A DNA stretch of 64,000 nucleotides from UBA4416 sp043719555 (GCA_043719555.1 JAYSTR010000120.1:29391-93390); one strand, 5' to 3'. Shown: positions 34,113 to 44,174, numbered from the stretch's first letter. Made by a program: numbers and translations. Notes: a model not told the origin generated them from the sequence alone.

Positions 34113-35472
34113 TACTCATGGCCTGATAATCAGGGTGTTTAATTAAGATGTTTAAATATACTAAATCTTCTTTAGAATAATTTTTCTTTAAAAAGGTAAA
34201 CCAATATGCTTCTTTAGTCATACCATCATACGAAATGATTCCGTGTTTGTAAAGATTAGATTGAAACACATTTAAGAAACAAAAAAACAGAATAAAAAAA
34301 CTGGTAATTATTTTCAAACTTTTAGACGAAAGTGAATCATAAATATAAGTTATAAAATAACCCATTGGTATTACTAAAACTGCATATGTTTGTACAAGTG
34401 CTCGGCATCCAAAAGAGCCGCCATAAGTCCAATCCCACCAACTGGATATAATGTATAGGTTTAATAAGAAATAGATACTTGTACTATAAAATAAAGCTTT
34501 ATTCTTTTTATATAAAAACAAGAAACCAATTAAACTTAGCAGCATTAAAGGCGTGTAAAGCAACCAACCTTTGCGGTAGCTAAACAATACGTTAAAAAAT
34601 TGAGGGTCGTTAAAATAAAAATGTTCGTTAGAGCCATACGAAAAAAAGAACCATTGGCCTGATTGCATTTTCCAATAAAGCAATTGTGGAAATACAGGAA
34701 TCATAAATAAGATGAAACCTACGACTAGAAACCATTTTAAGTTTGCGATGGTTTTCAATTTTTGTATAAATGTGTTATATGATGCAACACCTATTAATAA
34801 AGGAATTATAACAATAATAATTTCTGATGGACGAATAAGAGTGATTAAGCCCAGCAAAAAACATAAGCATAAAAAATGTTTTGGTTTGTTATTAGTATAC
34901 CAATTAATAGAACAATAAATAAAAGTTGAAATTAAAAAAAACAATATACCGTGAGTTAGCTCTGAATTAATTAAGGTATAACAAAATAAGTTGGTGCCAA
35001 AAAATAATACAAACAAACAAATAGCAGTAGTTTTTTCGTTAAAATAGTTGAGTAAAATTTTTCGACTAAACCATAATCCAATTAATGAATATATAATACA
35101 ACCAATGTGTATACTCCAGCCATAAATAGGCTCGTAACCAGTAGCGTTTTTCGCGGAACATAATTCTGCGATTAAAAAAAATGGCAAATACACCAAACTC
35201 ATACCGTATGTGCCCTTGGGTACAAGTTCTCCAATGTTAGTTTTTGTGAGCCAAAAACCATAAGTACCATTTACTAACGCTAAATCCCGGTGTTTAAAGG
35301 CCAAAATTAGATACGAATAATATTGATCTGTATCATATATAAAAGGGTGATTATACTCTGGTAACCAATTTAAAAAAGGCTTAATTGTAACAATACAAAA
35401 CAACACAATAATTGTAAATGCTACTAGAGAAACTTTATTTTTGTATAATTGGTATATGCTCATTCTATGCAA
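34093..35472 (-). CDS. Multi-pass membrane glycosyltransferase, GT-C-like
   Basis: 459 residues with about ten hydrophobic helices. After the first helix the periplasmic loop carries an acidic pair (Asp47 and Asp49 in FIYDTDQYYSY), as in polyprenyl-phosphate-dependent GT-C transferases. Further loops contain FWLTKTNIGELVP and a Tyr/Trp-rich segment SYGSNEHFYFNDPQFF. I do not see a named family signature, so this is a fold-level call. The start may be either of two close Met codons (residues 1 and 4). The overlap with the GT2 gene supports a shared pathway. Possibly adds a sugar from a lipid carrier on the periplasmic side. Confidence 0.65.
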   Translation of the reverse strand: MHRMSIYQLYKNKVSLVAFTIIVLFCIVTIKPFLNWLPEYNHPFIYDTDQYYSYLILAFKHRDLALVNGTYGFWLTKTNIGELVPKGTYGMSLVYLPFFLIAELCSAKNATGYEPIYGWSIHIGCIIYSLIGLWFSRKILLNYFNEKTTAICLFVLFFGTNLFCYTLINSELTHGILFFLISTFIYCSINWYTNNKPKHFLCLCFLLGLITLIRPSEIIIVIIPLLIGVASYNTFIQKLKTIANLKWFLVVGFILFMIPVFPQLLYWKMQSGQWFFFSYGSNEHFYFNDPQFFNVLFSYRKGWLLYTPLMLLSLIGFLFLYKKNKALFYSTSIYFLLNLYIISSWWDWTYGGSFGCRALVQTYAVLVIPMGYFITYIYDSLSSKSLKIITSFFILFFCFLNVFQSNLYKHGIISYDGMTKEAYWFTFLKKNYSKEDLVYLNILIKHPDYQAMSNGNRDN

Positions 35473-35549
35473 AATAACGAAAATGACACTAATTTATTGC
35501 CATTAGTATATCAAAGTGTTTTTAATATATTTACAATAAATTTTTTTTA

Positions 35550-36620
35550 ATGAACTATTACAAACAATTAGATACGCTTCGTTTTTTTTCGGTTTTATCT
35601 GTAATGATTGGGCATTGGATTGCATGGGATTCGGATAATGAATTTGTTAAATCATTTCACTGGGGAAACGGTGTACTTTTCTTTTTTGTTTTAAGTGGGT
35701 TTTTAATTACGGAGATTTTATATAAACAAAAATCGAAAATTGATACTGGTAGTTTAACGATTGGAGCCGCTTTAAAGTCGTTTTATTTGCGACGCACACT
35801 AAGAATATTTCCAATTTACTATGGTTTAATATTTTTTTTATTTTATGTTAATTACAAAAACACACGCGAAATATTTCCCTATTTAGTAAGCTATACAAGT
35901 AATATTTTAGAAGCGAAAACTAATAATTACGTGGGCGATTTTAATCATTTTTGGTCATTGGCTGTTGAGGAGCAGTTTTATATTTTTTGGCCACTATGTA
36001 TATTTTTTATACCAAATAAGCATTTGTTTAAGTTTATAATGGGCACTATTATTTTCTCTTTGCTTTCTAAATTTTGCTTTGTTTCATTTTGGCCAGATAA
36101 ATGGATGGCCGCAAGCTACTTAACCAACAATGTTATGTTTGCTTTAGGTATTGGCGCATTGCTAGCTTATATTAAGCAAACTAGAGTTGAGTGGTTTAAT
36201 AAAGTTTCGGAAAATGTTTTTTTAACGCCAGCTATAATAATTATTTATTTAGGCTCGTATTATTTTATTGCACATAAAAATTTATTTCCAAGAATTGGTT
36301 TTATTTTCGACGAGTTTATTTTTTGTGTTTTATCAGTAATTATTATATCGCGTGCTGTAGGAAGTGGTTATAAATATATAGGAAAATTTATTTTGGAGAA
36401 TGAAAATTTTTCCCACTTAGGCCAAATTTCTTACGGTTTATATTTGTATCATCTTTTTACAATACCCACATTTTGGGATTATATTGCACCAAAACTTTCA
36501 TTACATAGCGACAAAAAAGAAACAATCTGGATGTTGTATTTTTTGTTTACTTGGCTTGCAGCTGAAATAAGTTATTTGGTAATAGAAAGACCTTTTAATT
36601 GGCTGAAAAAGTATGTCTAA
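35550..36620 (+). CDS. Acyltransferase family 3 (OafA/YrhL-like) membrane protein
   Basis: 356 residues, ~10 membrane helices. Family hallmark at the start: LDTLRFFSVLSVMIGHW with Arg11 and His22, then FYLRRTLRIFPIYY and FWSLAVEEQFYIFWPLC. These proteins O-acetylate or otherwise acylate surface sugars. It runs opposite to its neighbours and ends 2 nt from the convergent GT39 gene, with no terminator between them. Its target is probably a sugar of the glycan made by this region. Confidence 0.9.
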   Translation: MNYYKQLDTLRFFSVLSVMIGHWIAWDSDNEFVKSFHWGNGVLFFFVLSGFLITEILYKQKSKIDTGSLTIGAALKSFYLRRTLRIFPIYYGLIFFLFYVNYKNTREIFPYLVSYTSNILEAKTNNYVGDFNHFWSLAVEEQFYIFWPLCIFFIPNKHLFKFIMGTIIFSLLSKFCFVSFWPDKWMAASYLTNNVMFALGIGALLAYIKQTRVEWFNKVSENVFLTPAIIIIYLGSYYFIAHKNLFPRIGFIFDEFIFCVLSVIIISRAVGSGYKYIGKFILENENFSHLGQISYGLYLYHLFTIPTFWDYIAPKLSLHSDKKETIWMLYFLFTWLAAEISYLVIERPFNWLKKYV

Positions 36621-36622
36621 GG

Positions 36623-38143
36623 TTACTTCGAGTTAGCTTTATAATGCTCATTGCGATAATGCATAATGTTTACGCCCCAAAAATTTTCGTTTTTACCAAC
36701 AAATGTAAATTTATTATTAAGCTGAGTAGCAACAGTTTTTGCGCCATCGTTTAAGAACTCATAACTCTGAGTATAATAAATATCTTTATATTTTGATAAA
36801 TCCAGCCTTTCAGGCCATGTTAAATCATATAGTTGGTGAAAGATTCCTTTTTCCAATAATTTTTTTGATTTCAGCGAGTCGTTAGTTATACAAAATATAT
36901 CCTTGTCGTAGTAATACGACACAATATCTTGTAAGTCAGTAGTAATAAGTGTGGAGTCGTTTTGAATAGTCTTAAAAAACTTAACGGCATTTTTATAATC
37001 TTGATTTGTATACCTTGGGATAATCATTTTTGTATAGGCAAATAACGCTATACTCAACATCACAATAGTTTTTAAAGCAATATGTATTTCTATTAATGAA
37101 AGCAAATAAGAAAAAAGTAAGATGAAACCTAAATAAGTAAAAAGCACATATCTACTCAAAAATATAGGAGAATAGCTGGCGATATAATAATTTAATAAAA
37201 ACATACATGGACCAGACACTAAGAAAAATATAATATAAATAGTAGATGTTGATTTGAATTTTTTAATAAAAACTAGAAATACAATTAAGATTAATGTGTA
37301 AATATAAACTTGATAAACTTCTTTAGTGTTAAATAGTTCATAAACACAGTTTTTTAAATCTAAAACAGTTGGTTTTTGTAACCACATTTTACTACCATTA
37401 ACACTTCCTTTAACCAAACTTATAAATCGATTCGTAAAAGGAACTAAAAAAATCAATAAAACTCCAACCGAAAGAAAATAAGCAACGATGTAGTGTTTAA
37501 TGTTTTGATCAGGGGTTTTTTCTAATGCAAAATTCTTGTTTGTTTGCCATAAAAACAAGGGTAAACAAATGCATTGTGCAATAATATTAAAGCAGGATAA
37601 AAAGTGCAGATAAAACAACCCAGCATTAAATAATCCTAATAAAATTGCAAATAGTATCCTTCTTCGACTTCTATTTTCATAAAATAAACTTAAATAACAG
37701 TAATTAGATAAAACAACGAATAGTAGAATCAACGCATACGTTCTTGCTTCTTGCGAATAGTAGTAAAAATCATTAGATGTTATAAACATTAATACTGCAA
37801 ATACCGCCGCTTGTTTGTTTAAAAACTTTGCCGATAATAAATATAAAAAACCAGCAGCAAACGCAGCGGCTAAAGCAGATAAAAATCGTACAGAAAATTC
37901 AGATATGCCAAATAATTTTACCCAAAAATGTACAATAATGGGGTACAGAGGTGGATTCACATCGTTTTTTGAAACAGCAATAATATCTGGAACATTTTTA
38001 ATAGCAGTGTTTATGGTAAAACACTCATCGTACCATAAACTATGCGTAGATATTTTATAGAGGCTAAATGCTAATTGAATTATTACAATTGCTGTAAAAA
38101 CAAAAACCTTATTTAAAAAAAAACGTTGCACTATTTTTATCAT
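36623..38143 (-). CDS. Membrane glycosyltransferase, GT39/ArnT-like
   Basis: 506 residues, ~11 membrane helices. The first periplasmic loop has the GT39-type acidic pair Asp39-Glu40 in HSLWYDECFT, followed by NDVNPPLYPIIVHFWVKLFG and EFSVRFLSAL, the usual PMT_2 sequence. A hydrophilic C-terminal domain of ~110 residues follows. It probably moves a sugar from a polyprenyl phosphate carrier to a protein or lipid in the periplasm. Donor and acceptor are unknown. Confidence 0.85.
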   Translation of the reverse strand: MIKIVQRFFLNKVFVFTAIVIIQLAFSLYKISTHSLWYDECFTINTAIKNVPDIIAVSKNDVNPPLYPIIVHFWVKLFGISEFSVRFLSALAAAFAAGFLYLLSAKFLNKQAAVFAVLMFITSNDFYYYSQEARTYALILLFVVLSNYCYLSLFYENRSRRRILFAILLGLFNAGLFYLHFLSCFNIIAQCICLPLFLWQTNKNFALEKTPDQNIKHYIVAYFLSVGVLLIFLVPFTNRFISLVKGSVNGSKMWLQKPTVLDLKNCVYELFNTKEVYQVYIYTLILIVFLVFIKKFKSTSTIYIIFFLVSGPCMFLLNYYIASYSPIFLSRYVLFTYLGFILLFSYLLSLIEIHIALKTIVMLSIALFAYTKMIIPRYTNQDYKNAVKFFKTIQNDSTLITTDLQDIVSYYYDKDIFCITNDSLKSKKLLEKGIFHQLYDLTWPERLDLSKYKDIYYTQSYEFLNDGAKTVATQLNNKFTFVGKNENFWGVNIMHYRNEHYKANSK

Positions 38144-38168
38144 AATATACCTGTAGGATAATAAACAA

Positions 38169-38200
38169 AAATAGCCATAGTTTATAAACTATGGCTATTT
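38169..38200 (-). terminator. 32-nt perfect palindrome, terminator of the lipoprotein gene
   Basis: Perfect 32-nt palindrome centred between 38184 and 38185, which folds as a 16-bp stem minus a few loop bases; minus-strand T-run follows. It lies between the lipoprotein stop and the GT39 ATG. Confidence 0.82.
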
Positions 38201-38219
38201 ATAAAATCAAAAAAATAGT

Positions 38220-38780
38220 TTAATCTTCTATAGTTTTATAAACTTTCTTAACCGTAATGTTAATGTCATCAAAATCAATTATTGCTTTTTTATTAGGAGC
38301 AAATCCAAAAAACTTAAAGTACATACTTGGTGTGGTATATTTATCTGCAGGAATAGTAACACTATCCTTAATATTTACCCATTCGTTTGATTTAGCACCA
38401 TAGTTGACTAAATCGAAAAACAACCATTGTGCAATTGCTTGATCATTTTGAAAAGACGCTGCAAATCCATCTCCCTTAATAGGATTAGATGATTTTACCC
38501 ATAAGTCAATAACAATTTTAATACTTGAATTAACTAAAGTATCATTAACAGAGTAATTTTGCCCAGCAGCATATTCATGTATACTATCCGTTCTAAACGA
38601 AAAATCACTATTATGTCCAGATCCTTTGGTTCTTGTTCCCGGATCAACAAGAGTATCCTCTGCATTAGCAATTAACTTTTGCAATAAAATTGATTTTTCA
38701 ACTTCCACTTTTTCTTTGCAAGATGTTAAGCCAAAAACGCTTAAAGCAAATAGTCCGATTATAAATTTATTTGTTTTCAT
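38220..38780 (-). CDS. Lipoprotein of unknown function
   Basis: 186 residues. Signal peptide with lipobox GLTSC, lipidated Cys21. The rest looks like a beta-sandwich, similar in pattern to carbohydrate-binding or galactose-binding-like folds (DFSFRTDSIHEYAAG, IKIVIDLWVKSSN, FFDLVNYGAKSNEWVNI, FDDINITVKKVY), but I recognise no named family. It is placed between two GT39-like genes on the same strand, with its own terminator. A role in surface glycan handling is only contextual. Confidence 0.7.
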   Translation of the reverse strand: MKTNKFIIGLFALSVFGLTSCKEKVEVEKSILLQKLIANAEDTLVDPGTRTKGSGHNSDFSFRTDSIHEYAAGQNYSVNDTLVNSSIKIVIDLWVKSSNPIKGDGFAASFQNDQAIAQWLFFDLVNYGAKSNEWVNIKDSVTIPADKYTTPSMYFKFFGFAPNKKAIIDFDDINITVKKVYKTIED

Positions 38781-38889
38781 TTTTTGATTTTTTTAAAGTG
38801 CGAATTTATATATATTTTTTTAATCTACAGCATTATTAACAAGTAAAAATCATATTCCCGCCTTGATTATTCAGTTTTAATAATCACAA

Positions 38890-40335
38890 TCATCTTCTGC
38901 TAATTATTTTATAATAATTACATTCATTGTAATTAAATATTTTTTCTAATACAAAAATTCGGTTCACATCAATATCTCTTTCGTATTTTTCTGTAATAAT
39001 AAAATTTCCAGTTTGTAGAGAGGTATCATTGGGGTTTTTTTCAAAACAAACATTTTTATTTAAACAATCCTGTTTAATATAAAAATATATAGTAAAGTTA
39101 AAATCAGCATTAATAACGGTTACAGTATCTTTTCGGTGGCCATTATTTCGAGCAAACCGTATACATTTTCCTAAGGAACTTCCTTTCCCGTTACTAATAT
39201 TATTAGATACTACCTGATAAAATGGCCAGATAAACAGAAGCATAAAAAGCAAAAGAGCATACTTACTAATGTTTTCATAAAACATATAAAATGATAACCC
39301 TATAATAATAGCCATTGATGAGTATAAAGGAGCGTCATACCAGTTTAACTTTGTTTTTGATATTGCTAGCATTATGGAAATACTTATGAAAATAATTATG
39401 AAAAACACACCTAATGGTTTTGTTGGAGTATTTGTACTCATTAAAATATAAATAATACTGAGTGGTAATGTAAATATCCATACACTAAACCTGCTTTTTT
39501 CAATCATTGCCTGAAAATAGTAATAGAAAGGCAATGATTCCTGATTTAAAAATTCCTGTTTATGCAATCTACCACCAATTTCATTTTCCAAAACAGCATT
39601 AAAATAACCAGGAGTTAAATGATTTCTAAGCAAATAGTACCCAACGACCAGTATTAAAAAAAACAACACACCTATATAAAAACCCTTTTTTTGCAAAGTG
39701 ATAATTAGCTTTTTTGTATAAAGTAACCACGTTATTATGCCTGGGATGGCTATTATACCAGCTATTCCCTTTGTTAAACAGCCTAGTGAAATTGCTATGC
39801 CAGCTAATATTAAATAATTATTGGCTTTTTTTTGCTCGGTCGTATTTGTATAGACAAATATTAAGGTTGTTTGGAGTAAAACCCAAAACGCTAAAATACT
39901 GTCGGTATCTCCTGTGCGGGCAACATGTTCTCCTACAAACCCAACACTACTAAGTAAAACCAAAGGAATAAGTAAAGCAAACCAGTAATTTTTTAATACT
40001 TTAATACCTATATAAAATAATAACAAAACAGATAAAAAAGAGAAAATAGCTGATGGTAAACGCACGCCCAACTCATTAAAACCTAAGAGTTTCATGCTAA
40101 TTGCCATACACCAAATTGCTAAAGGTGGCTTTGAGTTATAAAGGTCTGGTTTCCCAAATAAATAAACCTCTATAGGGTTCCCTCGCTCAATCATTTCCTG
40201 TGCATTTAAGGCATAGCTCGATTCGTCCCATAGGTGCATTGAATGCTTCGGTAATTGATGAAATAAAGAAAAATAACTTAGTATAAGTAAAATGAATAAG
40301 GGTGTCCAGTTTTTATATATAGTAAAGTTGTGCAT
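38890..40335 (-). CDS. Membrane glycosyltransferase, GT39/ArnT-like (second copy)
   Basis: 481 residues, ~10-11 membrane helices. PMT_2 signature at the start: HSMHLWDESSYALNAQEMI with Asp37-Glu38, then KPPLAIWCMAISMKLLGFNELGVRLPSA. A short soluble tail follows. It belongs to the same broad family as the 36623 gene and is closer to ArnT/undecaprenyl-phosphate sugar transferases. It starts just downstream of the glycosidase-like T9SS gene (37 nt), so the two may be co-transcribed. Confidence 0.87.
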   Translation of the reverse strand: MHNFTIYKNWTPLFILLILSYFSLFHQLPKHSMHLWDESSYALNAQEMIERGNPIEVYLFGKPDLYNSKPPLAIWCMAISMKLLGFNELGVRLPSAIFSFLSVLLLFYIGIKVLKNYWFALLIPLVLLSSVGFVGEHVARTGDTDSILAFWVLLQTTLIFVYTNTTEQKKANNYLILAGIAISLGCLTKGIAGIIAIPGIITWLLYTKKLIITLQKKGFYIGVLFFLILVVGYYLLRNHLTPGYFNAVLENEIGGRLHKQEFLNQESLPFYYYFQAMIEKSRFSVWIFTLPLSIIYILMSTNTPTKPLGVFFIIIFISISIMLAISKTKLNWYDAPLYSSMAIIIGLSFYMFYENISKYALLLFMLLFIWPFYQVVSNNISNGKGSSLGKCIRFARNNGHRKDTVTVINADFNFTIYFYIKQDCLNKNVCFEKNPNDTSLQTGNFIITEKYERDIDVNRIFVLEKIFNYNECNYYKIISRR

Positions 40336-40372
40336 AAATGTTTAAAAAAAACAAAACGAATTAATTTATTTT

Positions 40373-43300
40373 TTATTGTATTATTAATTTTCTAGAAACA
40401 AGAAAAGAATCATTTTTTACTTTTATAATATATATTCCTTTCGCAAGTTCTGAGATATTTACTGATATTTCTCGAGCTTTTTGTGGTTGCAGTGCAAGTT
40501 TTTGTCGTCCTTGCATATCGTGGATTGTAATAATATTATTTTGTAATTCGCCATTTATTTTAACTGTAATTAGCTCATTTGCGGGATTTGGAAATATTAA
40601 AACAGTATTGTCGTCTTGCAACTGATTTTCTTCATTTTTTTTGCCAATAGTTTTATAATTTGCATAAGGATTATTTGGTTTATACATACTTACAAAATAG
40701 GAACTATTACAACCGTATTTTCTTAGGGCTAATAACTGCTTTGGTTGATTATTAATTGGTTTAATAAAATAATATCTCGTGTCTGAACCTCCATTATCAA
40801 ATAAGGGCCAATCATCAATAAAAGGTATTGCAGGATTAGTATTATGTGTTGACCACAGCCAGTTCCATTGCGTAGGTGAAAAGCTAATATCAAATGTTGT
40901 TGCCCAACTAGCATTTGTTCCTGTTTGAAACAACATTAATTCGTCTTTTGTATCATTATCAATATTACCAATAATGACTTTGTCTGTGGTATTTAGTGGA
41001 TAACCCCAACCTCCGAAAGAACCTGTTGATCCAGTTGTCCATGCCCAATTCCAATCACCATTTTTAAAATCAAACAGTGTCCCCCATGCTTTTAATCCTA
41101 GTAATTCTCCACCTCCAGCTCCATCAAAGTTCCCCGTATATAAATTATCTCTATATTGCCTTATTGCATGATTAGCATTATCAGACCAACCGCCAATCGG
41201 AATAACAAAACCAGCCCCATTCCATCTAATTTCTTTTGTAAAGCCGCTTGTTGTTAAATCACAACCTAAAATTTCATCAGTACCATTACCAGTAAAATCA
41301 ACAGCATACATTTTGGATTTATATGGCCGTATTGGATGATTAGAAACATTACCACCATCAGACCATACCCAATCCCAATCTTTAGTATTGGTATTATATT
41401 TAAATAAGGTTGTCCAGCCAGATGGTAAAGGCATATTACCTAATAAATCCTTTGTTCCGTTTCCATCAAAATCACCAACAATTAAATTGGCTCTATATGC
41501 AAACATTCCATGTTCATAACTGTAAGCCGTGTTTGTCCATTTTAAAGTCCAGCTTCCATTTAAAAATTTCAGCATCGACATTTTATCACTCGCAGATCCT
41601 GTATTATTTACAATCAAAATCTCTTCGTCACCGCCACCATCAAAATCACCAGGATAAACTAGATCATTCGTTTTTAAAACATGTCCACCAATATTACCAT
41701 TCCCAAAGTTACTCCATGTATTTGTCCAACCATATTCATAATTAGGAAGTGGCGTTGATACAAATTTAATCACCTTTGCATCATAAGGACCAAATGATAA
41801 ATTTAATTGTTTGTTTCCTGTATAACTTAAAGAATATTTTGAACCAACTGTCAGAGTTGTTAAATCAATGTTTGAGTTTCTATTATTTGTTACTCCATAC
41901 AAAGCTTTATAATTTAGACTTGTTACTGCATTTGAGCCATTATCAAATAAAACTTCAACCCCTGTTGAATTTTTAATAATTGGGTTTGCAACATTAGAGA
42001 AATCTAAATTTACATTTGTAACTGGCAAATTTAATGGGTTCGTGATGATCATATAGGTTTCGGTTCCATTTGTACGTATTGTATATCGTAAACCATAATT
42101 TTCAGAACATAATTCAGTTGCATATGTTGGGTTTGTTGCCCAAGTAGCCCCTAAATTAGTTAGTGCTTGTTTTATATAACTTTGAGCAGGATATGCAGGG
42201 ATTGAAGGGACAATACAATTTGGGTCTGGTCCATCGGTTTTTGTATAAAGAATAGTTGATGGATCTGTAGAAAGAATGTCTTTTTTTACTAAATAAGAAA
42301 GCTCCTTAGATAAATTAGAAACATAATTTTTGTAAATAGGAGAAAAATACTTTCGATCAAATTGATTTACTATGCCGTTACGTAATTCATCAGCAGCTCT
42401 CCCAACTAAGTCAGATATAGTTTCTCCGTTGATGCTAGAAGGAATAATAGTCAAATTTGAACATGTGATTTGAGCATCGGATAAGCTTGTTAAAAATGCG
42501 TCATTAGGATAATATGAACGAACCTTAATAATAATAGAGTTAGCAGTAATTCCATTTGTACCCGTATTTTCTAATAATACGTTTATTTTATCACAATTGC
42601 TGTAGCTATAATCATAAGCAAAAAACCATATTCCTTTTGCGCCGTGAATTATCGAAGAGTATGACTGAAACCATAACATGTTACCATTTTTAATTTGGTC
42701 ATTGGTATGTATTAATCCTGGTGACCAAACTTGATTTTCAATATTTATAATATCATGAACTTCTTTAGTGAACTCTTTTGCATAATCGATAGTTTTCAAA
42801 AAGCCTAATCTATGCCATCCAGTAGGCGTTTTAATATCATTGTATTTTTCTTCATACCAATTTGCTTTGGGCGGATGGATGTATGAGCCTTCAAAAAAAA
42901 CATCTTCTTTTTTCAGTGTAACAATATAATCTTGTGGTTTAAAATAATTGGGTAAGAGAGGGTCAGTTTCCCAATCTACAGTGCCAGCATAAATACTCCT
43001 ATTATGATTGGCAGGCATAACTTCCATTTTATGATTAGTTATGCCTTTGGCGGCTAATAATGTTTTAAAAGTGCTAATTGCGCTTGTGACATTACGTGGA
43101 GGCACCTCTGCATTTTTATAGTCAGTAGCAGCTATACCGATACAATTTGATGTGTTTTGTGTAGCGTGAAGATACGACCCTTCTTCTGAGATATGATAAC
43201 CCCAAATAAAATTATTATAAGGTGTTTGAGAAAAAACATTATTAAATAAATTAATGTAGTTTGGCCTTGAATTACTGTATGAGTAAAGCCAACGACAAGG

Positions 43301-43717
43301 GGGTATTGAAGCATTGCCACAACTATCATAGGTATTTGTACCATATCCTAAATGATTGCCACTACTATCAAAAGTTCCTTTATAAAAAAGCCCTGTACTT
43401 AAAAGTATTTTCATTCCATTATCGCCAGTAAGTTTAATAAGATTTTTTATTCCATCTTCTGAATCATAAATATTTGGAGCATAAGTTTGTATTGTATTAA
43501 ATCCATCTTCAGAAAAAACATTTAAGCAGCTGGTTTTATTATTTCCTATATCAAATTTTGTATCATATGGCACAGGGTCACAGCCTGATGGTGTATTTGG
43601 TTTAAATTTTCCTGGGTTTCCGAACATACCAATTCTAAAATCATTTGGTTGTAATGCTTGTTGCGCGATTAAAAACGTTGAAATACAAATGCTTGATAAT
43701 AGATAAAGTAGTTTCAT
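40373..43717 (-). CDS. T9SS-secreted protein: glycosidase-like N-terminal half and FG-GAP-like repeats
   Basis: 1114 residues. Signal peptide ends near FLIAQQ (about 18-20). Residues ~25-400 look like a TIM-barrel glycoside hydrolase: repeated alternating strands, NNFIWGYHISEEGSYLH with Glu178/Glu179 in the place of an acid/base residue, and YSSIIHGAKGIWFFAYDYS. Residues ~400-660 form one or two beta domains. Residues ~690-1010 contain FG-GAP/VCBS-like repeats (YPGDFDGGGDEEILIV, VGDFDGNGTKDLLG, AVDFTGNGTDEILG, GNIDNDTKDELML). A T9SS type A sorting domain is at 1039-1114 (VLIFPNPANE). It is probably a surface glycan-binding or degrading enzyme; I cannot name the GH family. Confidence 0.75.
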   Translation of the reverse strand: MKLLYLLSSICISTFLIAQQALQPNDFRIGMFGNPGKFKPNTPSGCDPVPYDTKFDIGNNKTSCLNVFSEDGFNTIQTYAPNIYDSEDGIKNLIKLTGDNGMKILLSTGLFYKGTFDSSGNHLGYGTNTYDSCGNASIPPCRWLYSYSNSRPNYINLFNNVFSQTPYNNFIWGYHISEEGSYLHATQNTSNCIGIAATDYKNAEVPPRNVTSAISTFKTLLAAKGITNHKMEVMPANHNRSIYAGTVDWETDPLLPNYFKPQDYIVTLKKEDVFFEGSYIHPPKANWYEEKYNDIKTPTGWHRLGFLKTIDYAKEFTKEVHDIINIENQVWSPGLIHTNDQIKNGNMLWFQSYSSIIHGAKGIWFFAYDYSYSNCDKINVLLENTGTNGITANSIIIKVRSYYPNDAFLTSLSDAQITCSNLTIIPSSINGETISDLVGRAADELRNGIVNQFDRKYFSPIYKNYVSNLSKELSYLVKKDILSTDPSTILYTKTDGPDPNCIVPSIPAYPAQSYIKQALTNLGATWATNPTYATELCSENYGLRYTIRTNGTETYMIITNPLNLPVTNVNLDFSNVANPIIKNSTGVEVLFDNGSNAVTSLNYKALYGVTNNRNSNIDLTTLTVGSKYSLSYTGNKQLNLSFGPYDAKVIKFVSTPLPNYEYGWTNTWSNFGNGNIGGHVLKTNDLVYPGDFDGGGDEEILIVNNTGSASDKMSMLKFLNGSWTLKWTNTAYSYEHGMFAYRANLIVGDFDGNGTKDLLGNMPLPSGWTTLFKYNTNTKDWDWVWSDGGNVSNHPIRPYKSKMYAVDFTGNGTDEILGCDLTTSGFTKEIRWNGAGFVIPIGGWSDNANHAIRQYRDNLYTGNFDGAGGGELLGLKAWGTLFDFKNGDWNWAWTTGSTGSFGGWGYPLNTTDKVIIGNIDNDTKDELMLFQTGTNASWATTFDISFSPTQWNWLWSTHNTNPAIPFIDDWPLFDNGGSDTRYYFIKPINNQPKQLLALRKYGCNSSYFVSMYKPNNPYANYKTIGKKNEENQLQDDNTVLIFPNPANELITVKINGELQNNIITIHDMQGRQKLALQPQKAREISVNISELAKGIYIIKVKNDSFLVSRKLIIQ

Positions 43718-43971
43718 TTTATTATTTTAAATTATTTCGAAAGATAATAATAAATCCTTAGTCTTTGCATTAGTGTTTTTTTAAACTTAAATCCCAGTGC
43801 AAGTATAAAAGGATGTTATAGCGTTTGATGTAATATTATTTTCTTGTTTAGTTGTTTTATAATTTAATATAAAGAGCCTGCGAATGCATGAAGAAAAACA
43901 TAATATTCTTTAATTTATTGTCATATTTCCCTATTTCAAAAAAGATTACATTAACGGATTTATAATAACTA

Positions 43972-44174
43972 TTATTAAATGTTCGAAAATTCGCAAATCA
44001 AAAAACATCATGTGCACAAATTGCAATCGAGTTAAACACAACTGAAAACAAATTGTAAGAATAGAAACAAGAGAAATAAACAGTGGAATTAATGCATTTA
44101 TAAATTTTGCTCGTTTACTAAACACTGATATTAAAGATTTTTTTATAAATATTGTTTTTTGTCTGTTTTTATAA
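43972..44174 (+). pseudogene. Frameshifted relic of an XRE-type helix-turn-helix gene
   Basis: In frame from 43972, codons read LLLNVRKFANQKTS, CAQIAIELNTTENK and then stop at 44056. From 44055 in the next frame the text continues VRIETREINSGINAFI and NFARLLNTDIKDFF, ending at a stop at 44172-44174. Joined, the two parts follow the HTH_3/XRE layout (recognition helix, RIE, then LLNxDIxDFF). One lost base near 44053 explains the break, and no start codon is visible. It occupies part of a 558-nt gap between divergent genes; the rest of that gap is AT-rich with nothing I can recognise. Confidence 0.65.
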
